Assembly: GCA_031276685.1 (NCBI GenBank)
Contig: JAISMQ010000038.1
Location: 1-5,466, forward strand
Reading direction: 5' to 3'
DNA: 5,466 bases
Source of the DNA: Treponema sp.
GTDB taxonomy: Bacteria > Spirochaetota > Spirochaetia > Treponematales > Breznakiellaceae
Under the pieces are notes generated by a model. The model saw nothing but the letters and a program-made list of their open reading frames with translations, was not told the origin of the DNA and did no database searches. Of this stretch, positions 1 through 5,466 are shown piece after piece; the first letter of the stretch is position 1, and every line of letters begins with the position of its first letter. Position numbers and translations under genes: made by a program.

Positions 1-1001
1 CTGGTCCCGGTGGGCTGGTTCTCCACGCGGCTTCCCACCCCGTTCTTCAACAGCGGGTTGTTAAGAACGGCGGTCAGCGTGTCCTCCACGCCCCGGAGAA
101 CCCGCTGCGCCTCGTCAAGCATAACGGCGATCTGGGGCAACTGGGCCGGGACAAAGGCCGCAGTTTTTTCCACGCTTTCGACGGTGCCGGAAACCGATTC
201 CAGCGTTGAAACCAGGCCGGTATACACCGGCCCCTCCGGGTCCAGTATCCGGGCGACGGATCCGTCAGGATCGCCCAGGCCTTCGGAGACGGTCTGGAGG
301 TTGGCAAGGATGGGCTGCACGCTCGCGGCGATCTGGTCCACAGTCCCCAGCAGTTGGTCCAGCGCGGTTTGGACCATGACCGGCATCTCCGTCAGGCTCC
401 GGGAAGTCTCCTCAAGGTTGCCCAGGGTCCGCCCCAGCGTGGTATCCCCGGTCCCCTCAAACGCATCGGTCAGGTCCTTTGCCAGGGTTTCCACGCTTGC
501 CAGGACCAGATTCACCTGGGAAAGGATCATGCCGATGCTGTCGTCCTGCTTGGGGATATAGGCAAGCCCCGCGTCCAGGGCCTGTTTCCCCTCGGCGGAG
601 GAAACCGTGGGGATAATCTCCCCCTCCGCGATCTGGTCGTAGCCCAGACCGGCGTAGAAGTGGAACTGGTTCCCCAGACCCACGGGGCTGATGCTGATAT
701 CGACCAGCGAGCCCCGGCGGACCCGCGTAATGTAGGTGTCGAAGATGTAGAACCGCACCTCCACGCGGTCGTCCCGCGTAAGATCAAAGGACTTTACGCG
801 GCCGATGGTGAAACCCTTGTACAGTACCGCCATGTTCTTGCTTAAGCCGGCGGCGGAATCGAAGTAGGTAACAAAGTGGTAATCCTTGGCGAACCAGCGC
901 TGGCCGGAACCCAGCAGGATGACCACCGTTACCAGGGCGGCGACGGCGGCGACAACCAGCAGGCCCACCACCTGGTCGGCAAAGCGGATGGTAAATTTCA
1001 C
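1..1001 (-). CDS. MlaD-like MCE-domain lipid-transport protein (C-terminus cut by window edge)
   Basis: Reading the minus strand from a GTG at 1001 gives 333 residues with no stop before the left edge, so the C-terminus is missing. Residues 1-7 are short and basic, followed by one hydrophobic helix at about 11-31 (VVGLLVVAAVAALVTVVILL), an uncleaved inner-membrane anchor. Residues about 41-120 form an MCE domain: FDSAAGLSKNMAVLYKGFTIGRV, then a VDISISPVGLGN segment near 100-111. From about 150 on the sequence is helical and probably coiled-coil, with the family-like tail motif NNPLLKNGV at 314-322. MCE proteins of this type form the periplasmic substrate-binding ring of Mla-like transporters. 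The GTG is preceded by a run of seven G (1007-1013) at 5 nt spacing; the start is 34 nt after the ATPase stop. The family is clear; the lipid substrate and the exact orthology to E. coli MlaD are inferred. Confidence 0.9.
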   Translation of the reverse strand, partial: MKFTIRFADQVVGLLVVAAVAALVTVVILLGSGQRWFAKDYHFVTYFDSAAGLSKNMAVLYKGFTIGRVKSFDLTRDDRVEVRFYIFDTYITRVRRGSLVDISISPVGLGNQFHFYAGLGYDQIAEGEIIPTVSSAEGKQALDAGLAYIPKQDDSIGMILSQVNLVLASVETLAKDLTDAFEGTGDTTLGRTLGNLEETSRSLTEMPVMVQTALDQLLGTVDQIAASVQPILANLQTVSEGLGDPDGSVARILDPEGPVYTGLVSTLESVSGTVESVEKTAAFVPAQLPQIAVMLDEAQRVLRGVEDTLTAVLNNPLLKNGVGSRVENQPTGT

Positions 1002-1035
1002 CGCCGCCCCCCCGCGGGCGGGACGCCGCCGCGCT

Positions 1036-1770
1036 TCACGGCGCGTTCTCCTTTTCCAGAAAACGGCCCAGGTTGTCGTCGTTCTTAATCTGCGATTCGG
1101 CAAGCGTCATGTACAGTTCCCCGCCGGAAATAACCAGCGCCTGATCCGCCAGATCCCGGATAATGTGGAGATCGTGGCTCACGAAAATAATGGTGTGGCC
1201 CAGGGCCTTGCGCTCCCGCACCAGCGCCAGCAGCCTCTGGGCGGAACGGTCGTCCAGGGACTCGGTCCATTCATCAAGAAACAGAAGCCGGGGCCGGCAC
1301 ATCAGCGCCCGCGCAAAGGCGACCAGCTTCTGCTCCCCCATGGAAAGCATGGCGGGGCGGATGCCGATATCCCGCCGGTAGCCCACCGCCCGCAGGACCT
1401 CCCATACCCGCCCGATCCGCTCGTCGGGGTGCATCGCGGGAAAGTGGACCTGCAGCGGCAGTTCCAGAATCTGCCGGATGCTCTGGTTGGCCCAGAGGGC
1501 GGAGTCCTGGAACACCACGGCCCCTTCCTTCCGGAATTCCAGATTTTCCCGGCGGTTCATCTGGGAGACGTTCTTCCCCCGGAACACCACCTCCCCCCGG
1601 GAGGGGACCAGGAGGCCGGCGGAAAGCTTTAGCACCGTGCTTTTCCCCCCGCCGGAAGGCCCCACAAGCGCGGTGGCCTTCCCCTCCGTGTAGCTCCAGG
1701 AAATATCGCGGACAATCTCCTGATTCTGCGCGGAAAAACCAACACGCGCCAGTTCCAGCAGGGTCTCCAT
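1036..1770 (-). CDS. MlaF-like ABC transporter ATP-binding protein
   Basis: A complete 244-residue ABC ATPase, a usual length for MlaF-type subunits. Visible motifs in order: Walker A GPSGGGKST (37-45), Q-loop VVFQD with Gln88, signature LSMGEQ (142-147), Walker B RLLFLDE (161-167), D-loop SLDD (171-174) and switch histidine in FVSHD (His199). Two positions are unusual: the signature has Met and Glu where LSGGQ is typical, and Trp168 follows the catalytic Glu167 where Pro is usual. The residues needed for ATP binding and hydrolysis are all present, so it should be active. It would sit on the cytoplasmic face and drive the MlaE-like permease encoded just upstream. The ATG is 7 nt after the permease stop, with no strong Shine-Dalgarno sequence, which suggests translational coupling. 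The assignment to the Mla group rests on the flanking permease and MCE genes as much as on the sequence. Confidence 0.95.
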   Translation of the reverse strand: METLLELARVGFSAQNQEIVRDISWSYTEGKATALVGPSGGGKSTVLKLSAGLLVPSRGEVVFRGKNVSQMNRRENLEFRKEGAVVFQDSALWANQSIRQILELPLQVHFPAMHPDERIGRVWEVLRAVGYRRDIGIRPAMLSMGEQKLVAFARALMCRPRLLFLDEWTESLDDRSAQRLLALVRERKALGHTIIFVSHDLHIIRDLADQALVISGGELYMTLAESQIKNDDNLGRFLEKENAP

Positions 1771-1777
1771 CTAGTAA

Positions 1778-2575
1778 TCATACTACCATGTAGTACAGCG
1801 CGGAAAGAAGTACGTCCGCCAGAATACAGCCGCCAAAAGCGGCGCCCACGGCCTTAAGCCCCGCCACGGGCACCTCCGTGCTGGCCCGATCCACGGAAAG
1901 GCCCCTGGTGATCGCCGTTATGGAGATGATCATCCCAAAGACGACGCTTTTTAGAACGGAGACCAGCAGGTCCCGCAGGGTCAGCGCCGCCAGCAGGTTG
2001 CCAAAGTAGATCCCCGCCGGCATGGCGTTGAACAACTGCGCCACAAGGAAAGAACCCGCCAGGCCGAACAGCGAAAAGTAGATGTTCAGCAGGAACATGG
2101 AAACGGTAACGCCCAAAAAACGGGGCGCCGCCAGGTGCTCTATCGGGTCCACGCCCACGGAAATGTAGGCTTCCACCTCGTGGGAGATCACCATCCCCGC
2201 CATTTCGGTGGCAATGGCGGTGGCGGACCGGGAGATGATGATAAAAGCCCCCAGCAGGGGCCCCATTTCGCGGGTAATGATGATGATGAGCAGGCTGTAG
2301 ATGTACTGTTCCTGGGAAAGCTGGGCCAGGAAGGGGATGCCCATCACGTTCACCACCACCCCTATCCCGACCGCCAGGATCGAGGCCAGGCCCAGGGCCT
2401 GCACGAAGGTAAACAGGATCTGCATCACCAGGATCTTGCGCGAAGCCCCCGACCGGAACATCCGGGGCACCCCCTTGAGGATCCTGATAAAAAACCCAAG
2501 ATTGTACAACAAGCCGCCCATGCCGCTCCGCCCGCGCATCCGGGGCATTCCCGCCCGGGAACACCCCCGCGTCAC
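1778..2575 (-). CDS. MlaE-like ABC transporter permease
   Basis: A 265-residue integral membrane protein of the MlaE permease family. Hydrophobic segments lie at about 52-75, 92-115, 155-180, 205-225 and 240-263, matching the five-helix core of this family. The most conserved block is visible: REMGPLLGAF (102-111), RSATAIATEMAGM (116-128), a cytoplasmic HEVEAYISVGVDP segment (132-144) and APRFLGV (150-156). The protein is the inner-membrane channel through which lipid passes between the ATPase and the MCE ring. The start is uncertain. The GTG at 2575 overlaps the argH stop as GTGA, but no well-spaced Shine-Dalgarno precedes it, and residues 1-18 are a basic stretch unlike the usual family start. 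An ATG at 2521 (Met19) follows a GGAG at 2526-2529 and would give 247 residues, also a normal length. Substrate is inferred as phospholipid or another hydrophobic molecule. Confidence 0.93.
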   Translation of the reverse strand: MTRGCSRAGMPRMRGRSGMGGLLYNLGFFIRILKGVPRMFRSGASRKILVMQILFTFVQALGLASILAVGIGVVVNVMGIPFLAQLSQEQYIYSLLIIIITREMGPLLGAFIIISRSATAIATEMAGMVISHEVEAYISVGVDPIEHLAAPRFLGVTVSMFLLNIYFSLFGLAGSFLVAQLFNAMPAGIYFGNLLAALTLRDLLVSVLKSVVFGMIISITAITRGLSVDRASTEVPVAGLKAVGAAFGGCILADVLLSALYYMVV

Positions 2576-3999
2576 ACCCCATGCGCGGAAGCGCCGGGCC
2601 CGTCCCCCAGTTTTTCGCGCAAAACCCCGATCTGCCGCTTTAGCTCCCCGCTGTCCGGGCCGCCGGGGAGATCCCTGGCCCGGACCGCCTGCCGGGGGGA
2701 AAGGGCGGGGTACAGATCCTCGCCAAAAAGCGGCGAATAGGCCCGCAGTTCCTCCAGGCTCCGCTGGGCAATGCCGCGCTGCCCTGCGGCGATGCAGTCC
2801 CGCACGATCACCGCCACCGTTTCATGGGCCCGGCGGAAGGGCATCCCCTTTTTTACCAGGTACTCCGCCGCGTCCGTCGCCTCCAGAAAGCCCCCGGCGC
2901 AGGCCGCCTCCATCCGCCCGGTGTCGAAGCGGGCGGCCGCCGCCATGCCCCGGAAGATCCGCAGGCAGCTTTGGGCCGTGTCCAGGCTGTCGAACAGGGC
3001 CTCCTTGTCCTCCTGCAGATCCTTGTCGTAGGCGTAGGGCAGGCCCTTGAGCAGGGTCACAAGGTTCCCCACGCTGCGCCCCGCCTTGCCCCGGATAAGT
3101 TCCGCAAAGTCGGGGTTCTTCTTCTGGGGCATAATGGAAGATCCGGTACTCCAGGCTTCCCCCAGATCCACGAAACCCCATTCCTCGCTGGACCAGATCA
3201 CGATATCCTCGCAAAACCGGGAAAGGTGGGTCTGGATGATGGCGCAGGCTGCGGCAATCTCCAGCGCGAAGTCCCGGTCCGCCACGGAATCCATCGAGTT
3301 AAGGCTGGGGCGGCGGAAGCCGAGGGCCTTCGCCACGGCCTCCCGGTCCAGCGGCAGGGTGCTGCCCGCCAGGGCCCCCGATCCCAGGGGGCATTCGTCC
3401 AGGCGGCCCAGGGCGTCCCCCAGGCGTTCCCGGTCCCGGCTTAGGGCGCAGGCCCAGGCGCAGAGCCAGTGGCCCAGGCTTACCGGCTGGGCCCGCTGCA
3501 GGTGGGTATAACCGGGCATCACGCTGCCGGCGTGTTCCTCGGCCCGGTCCAGCAGGACGGACACGGTACGCGCCAGTTCCGCCCGCAGTTCCGGCAGAAC
3601 CCGCCTAAGGTACAGCCTGGTGTCCAGGGCCACCTGGTCGTTCCGGCTACGCCCCGCGTGGACCGCCCGCCCCCGATCCCCCAGCCGGGCGGTCAGGACC
3701 CCCTCGACAAACGAGTGGATATCCTCCGCGCGGGGATCGATCTCCAGGGCCCCCGATTCCAGTTCCCCGCTTATCCGGGCCAGCTCCGCGTCCAGAGCTT
3801 CGGCGGTTTCGGCGGGGACGATCCCCCGCGCCCCCAGCATGGCGACGTGGGCCCGGCTTCCCGCAATATCGTCCTGGGCAAGGCGCCGGTCCACGGCGAT
3901 TGAAGCCTGAAACGCAAACGCCTCCCGCCCCGGCTTTTCCGCGAGCCGCCCGGCCCACAGCGGGGAAGCCTGCCGGGGGGCCCCCTGGCCTTCGGTCAT
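2572..3999 (-). CDS. argH: Argininosuccinate lyase
   Basis: A complete 475-residue enzyme, the usual length. It splits argininosuccinate into arginine and fumarate in the cytoplasm, the last step of arginine synthesis, and acts as a homotetramer. The three conserved blocks of the aspartase/fumarase superfamily are all visible: HAGRSRNDQ (114-122), YTHLQRAQP (164-172, with catalytic His166) and the flexible signature loop GSSIMPQKKNPD (286-297, with catalytic Ser288). The N-terminal LWAGRLAEKPG (14-24) is also typical of ArgH rather than of adenylosuccinate lyase or fumarase. The ATG at 3999 has a GGGGGA Shine-Dalgarno 5 nt upstream. It follows mtnP by 55 nt, and its TGA overlaps the GTG of the permease gene by 4 nt. 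No argG or other arginine gene is visible, so any clustering with that pathway would have to lie outside the window. Confidence 0.98.
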   Translation of the reverse strand: MTEGQGAPRQASPLWAGRLAEKPGREAFAFQASIAVDRRLAQDDIAGSRAHVAMLGARGIVPAETAEALDAELARISGELESGALEIDPRAEDIHSFVEGVLTARLGDRGRAVHAGRSRNDQVALDTRLYLRRVLPELRAELARTVSVLLDRAEEHAGSVMPGYTHLQRAQPVSLGHWLCAWACALSRDRERLGDALGRLDECPLGSGALAGSTLPLDREAVAKALGFRRPSLNSMDSVADRDFALEIAAACAIIQTHLSRFCEDIVIWSSEEWGFVDLGEAWSTGSSIMPQKKNPDFAELIRGKAGRSVGNLVTLLKGLPYAYDKDLQEDKEALFDSLDTAQSCLRIFRGMAAAARFDTGRMEAACAGGFLEATDAAEYLVKKGMPFRRAHETVAVIVRDCIAAGQRGIAQRSLEELRAYSPLFGEDLYPALSPRQAVRARDLPGGPDSGELKRQIGVLREKLGDGPGASAHGV

Positions 4000-4054
4000 A
4001 AAAATCCCCCGCCCAAAAAAACGGCCCGCGGGACAGGCTGCGGCGCGGCGCGGC
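4000..4054 (-). other. mtnP-argH spacer with a T-tract; weak hairpin at best
   Basis: This 55-nt spacer is the longest gap in the gene string. Read on the minus strand it holds a very GC-rich repeat-like segment, the palindrome CCCGCGGG (4025-4032) and then seven T (4015-4021) shortly before the argH ribosome binding site. The layout recalls an intrinsic terminator or attenuator, but the palindrome has no loop, and the best looped pairings I find are only 3-4 bp. I therefore read it as a spacer that may cause pausing, not as a firm terminator. Confidence 0.3.
4005..4010 (-). promoter_or_regulatory. Ribosome binding site of argH
   Basis: The minus strand reads GGGGGA here, followed by TTTTT and the argH ATG, a 5-nt spacing. 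It supports the ATG at 3999 as the start codon and shows that argH can be translated independently of mtnP. Confidence 0.65.
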
Positions 4055-4801
4055 TCATATCAGGGGGATCGCCAGCCTGAGCAGGGCGGTGACCCGCTCG
4101 GCGTTTTCGGCGAAAACCTTGGCCACGGCTTCCCAGGTAACCTGCTCCTCGCCCTCGCGCCAGGAATCGTAGTCGGTACTCATGGCCAGGGCGGCGTAGG
4201 GGATTTCCGCCTCGTTGGCCAGGGCGGCTTCGGTGGCTATGGACATATTGATAATGTCGCCGCCCAGCAGCCGGAACATCCGGGATTCGGCGGCGCTGGA
4301 AAACCGGGGCCCCTCGATGGTTACCACGGTCCCCTTCTCGTGGAAGGGATAACCCAGATCCCGGCACTGTTCGATCAGGAGCCGGCGCAGATCCCCGTCA
4401 AAGGGGTTCCCCATGGGGGTATGGACGGGCTTGTGGGGGGCGAATCGTTCGTGGAAGCTCATCTTCCGCTGTTTGGTAAAATCGATAAACTGATCGATAA
4501 CAACCAGATCCCCGCGCTGGATATCCTCCCGCAGGGACCCCACCGCAGTGGTGGCCAGGATATGGCTGCAGCCTGCGGCCTTGAGGGCGGCGATATTCGC
4601 CCGGTAGTTCACCTGGCCGGGGGGAATCGTATGCTCCCGGCCGTGGCGGGCCAGCAGCGCCACCTCGGTTCCGCCGATGGTCCCCCGTTTGAGGGGGCTT
4701 GAAGGCTCCCCGTAGGGGGTCGTAACCTCCTCGTCCCGGCTGTTGGTCAATATATCGGGATTGTCCAGCCCGCTCCCGCCGATTACGCCGATTCGCGCCA
4801 T
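4055..4801 (-). CDS. mtnP: S-methyl-5'-thioadenosine phosphorylase
   Basis: A complete 248-residue member of the MTA phosphorylase / purine nucleoside phosphorylase family 2. With phosphate it cleaves 5'-methylthioadenosine to adenine and 5-methylthioribose-1-phosphate, the substrate of MtnA encoded directly upstream. Visible family motifs: IGVIGGSGLDNP (4-15, phosphate-binding loop), RHGREH (52-57), VTIEGPRFS (160-168), INMS (184-187) and TDYDSW (209-214). The two aspartates of TDYD (210 and 212) match those that select adenine in human MTAP, so MTA is favoured over methylthioinosine or guanosine. One oddity is the segment NMSIATEAALANE (185-197), where many homologues have NMT followed by a Pro-Glu pair; the glutamate (191) is kept. 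The ATG at 4801 is well supported by AGGAGGG four nt upstream, which overlaps the mtnA stop codon, so the two genes are probably cotranslated. Confidence 0.94.
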   Translation of the reverse strand: MARIGVIGGSGLDNPDILTNSRDEEVTTPYGEPSSPLKRGTIGGTEVALLARHGREHTIPPGQVNYRANIAALKAAGCSHILATTAVGSLREDIQRGDLVVIDQFIDFTKQRKMSFHERFAPHKPVHTPMGNPFDGDLRRLLIEQCRDLGYPFHEKGTVVTIEGPRFSSAAESRMFRLLGGDIINMSIATEAALANEAEIPYAALAMSTDYDSWREGEEQVTWEAVAKVFAENAERVTALLRLAIPLI

Positions 4802-4805
4802 AGCG

Positions 4806-4812
4806 CCCTCCT
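4806..4812 (-). promoter_or_regulatory. Ribosome binding site of mtnP, overlapping the mtnA stop
   Basis: The minus strand reads AGGAGGG, four nt before the mtnP ATG. The TAG stop of mtnA (4811-4813) lies partly within it, so ribosomes finishing mtnA end on the mtnP initiation site. It is the strongest Shine-Dalgarno sequence in the window. Confidence 0.8.
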
Positions 4813-5466
4813 ATCCTTGATCGGGGTACAACGAACGTATCCCCTGTTCCGATGCCCTGCACAGGCCCCGCTCGGTAATAAGGCCCGTGATGTAGCACGC
4901 CGGCGTCACATCGAAGCCCCAATTCCGGGCGGGGGCGCCGTCCGGGCAGATCCGGACGGTTTCTATCCCGCCGGAGGCGGTTTTGCCGCTCATACAGCGC
5001 AGCTCGTCCGCGTCCCGCTCCTCAATGGGGATCTCCGCCAGCCCATCTTTCATCGTAAAATCAAATGTCGAGGAAGGAAAGGCCACGTAGAACGGGACCC
5101 CGTTGTCACGGGCCGCCAGGGCCTTGAGGTAAGTGCCTATCTTGTTCGCCGCGTCCCCCCGGCTTGTCACGCGGTCCGCCCCCGTGAGCACCCGGTCCAC
5201 CTTGCCGTGCTGCATCAAATGCCCCCCGGCGTTGTCGGCGATAAGGTCGTAGGCCACCCCGTACTGGCCCAGCTCCCAGGCGGTCAGGCTTGCCCCCTGG
5301 TTCCGGGGCCGGGTCTCGTCCACCCAGACGTGGACCGGGATGCCCCGCTCCGCCGCGGCGTAAACCGGGGAAAGGGCGGAGCCGTGATCCACAAAGGCCA
5401 GGGCCCCCGCGTTGCAGTGGGTCAGCACGTTGACCGGGGCCCCCCCCTTGCGCGCCGCCGCCTTTT
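4811..5466 (-). CDS. mtnA: S-methyl-5-thioribose-1-phosphate isomerase (N-terminus cut by window edge)
   Basis: The frame is open to the right edge, giving the last 217 residues; family members are about 350 long, so roughly the first 130 are missing. An internal GTG at 5428 is not the real start, because it sits inside the conserved [13 protein letters not shown] block. The enzyme converts 5-methylthioribose-1-phosphate to methylthioribulose-1-phosphate in methionine salvage. Visible motifs: THCNAG with the catalytic cysteine, [28 protein letters not shown] with the catalytic aspartate, [21 protein letters not shown] and [17 protein letters not shown]. These separate it from the related eIF2B subunits, which lack the catalytic pair. 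It is followed by mtnP after 9 nt. Near the end, NWGFDVTP replaces the common NPAFDVTP, which may mark a subgroup. The family call is secure; whether the product feeds full methionine salvage or a shorter MTA shunt cannot be seen here. Confidence 0.95.
   Translation of the reverse strand, partial: KAAARKGGAPVNVLTHCNAGALAFVDHGSALSPVYAAAERGIPVHVWVDETRPRNQGASLTAWELGQYGVAYDLIADNAGGHLMQHGKVDRVLTGADRVTSRGDAANKIGTYLKALAARDNGVPFYVAFPSSTFDFTMKDGLAEIPIEERDADELRCMSGKTASGGIETVRICPDGAPARNWGFDVTPACYITGLITERGLCRASEQGIRSLYPDQG

Noticed and set aside
1007..1013. C7 run before the MCE start as a possible phase-variation tract
   Set aside because: A seven-base homopolymer is common in GC-rich DNA; it lies in the spacer outside the coding frame and is explained better as a G-rich ribosome binding site.
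10..1632. Long plus-strand open frames opposite the MCE and ATPase genes (10-561, 354-845, 886-1632)
   Set aside because: They lie antisense to well-supported genes, are rich in Arg, Pro, Ser and Gly, and show no domain or motif. Open antisense frames are expected where third codon positions are mostly G or C.
1854..2582. Minus-strand 242-residue open frame overlapping the permease
   Set aside because: Frame-shifted shadow of the permease gene; the translation is Gly/Pro/His-rich without membrane helices, while the other frame gives a clear MlaE-like protein.
2135..3910. Plus-strand open frames opposite the permease and argH (2135-2740, 2301-3050, 2824-3444, 3469-3903)
   Set aside because: Compositionally biased shadows of argH and the permease, with His/Gly/Pro-rich or Arg/Pro-rich translations and no recognisable family.
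4025..4032. Palindrome CCCGCGGG as a firm intrinsic terminator stem or operator
   Set aside because: It has no loop as a perfect palindrome, alternative looped pairings are only 3-4 bp, and short GC palindromes are expected by chance in sequence this GC-rich.
4398..4922. Minus-strand open frame bridging mtnA and mtnP
   Set aside because: It overlaps both genes in a different frame and has an Arg/Gly/Pro-rich translation; both overlapped genes are intact and well motif-supported.
5426..5428. GTG as the start of mtnA
   Set aside because: The frame continues upstream to the window edge, and the residues before it (GGAPVN) belong to the conserved block leading into THCNAG, so the gene begins outside the window.

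Overview
The window is a GC-rich, fully coding stretch from a Gram-negative (diderm) bacterium. All six genes I can support lie on the minus strand and are read from the right edge to the left edge: mtnA (5' part missing) > mtnP > argH > MlaE-like permease > MlaF-like ATPase > MlaD-like MCE protein (3' part missing). Spacing is operon-like throughout: 9 nt, 55 nt, a 4-nt stop/start overlap, 7 nt and 34 nt. No gene-free stretch exceeds 55 bases, and I see no tRNA, rRNA, CRISPR array, insertion sequence or phage gene. The operon promoter and any upstream riboswitch would lie beyond the right edge.

The right third is a methionine-salvage pair. MtnP cleaves 5'-methylthioadenosine (MTA) to adenine and 5-methylthioribose-1-phosphate; MtnA isomerises that product to methylthioribulose-1-phosphate. 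Next comes argH (argininosuccinate lyase), the last step of arginine synthesis, with all its signature blocks intact. It has no obvious metabolic link to its neighbours.

The left half is an Mla/MCE-type lipid ABC transporter: a five-helix permease, a cytoplasmic ATPase with an atypical signature motif and Walker B end, and a membrane-anchored MCE protein whose long helical tail runs off the left edge. Such systems move phospholipids or other hydrophobic compounds between the inner and outer membranes. The argH stop overlaps the permease start, so the amino-acid gene and the transporter genes probably share one transcript.

Taxonomy cannot be fixed from this window. The Mla system implies an outer membrane. 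My impression that the permease and ATPase resemble spirochaete (Treponema-type) homologues is recall-based and weak. I did not find a clearly new system; the most unusual features are the variant ATPase motifs and the mixed gene set.
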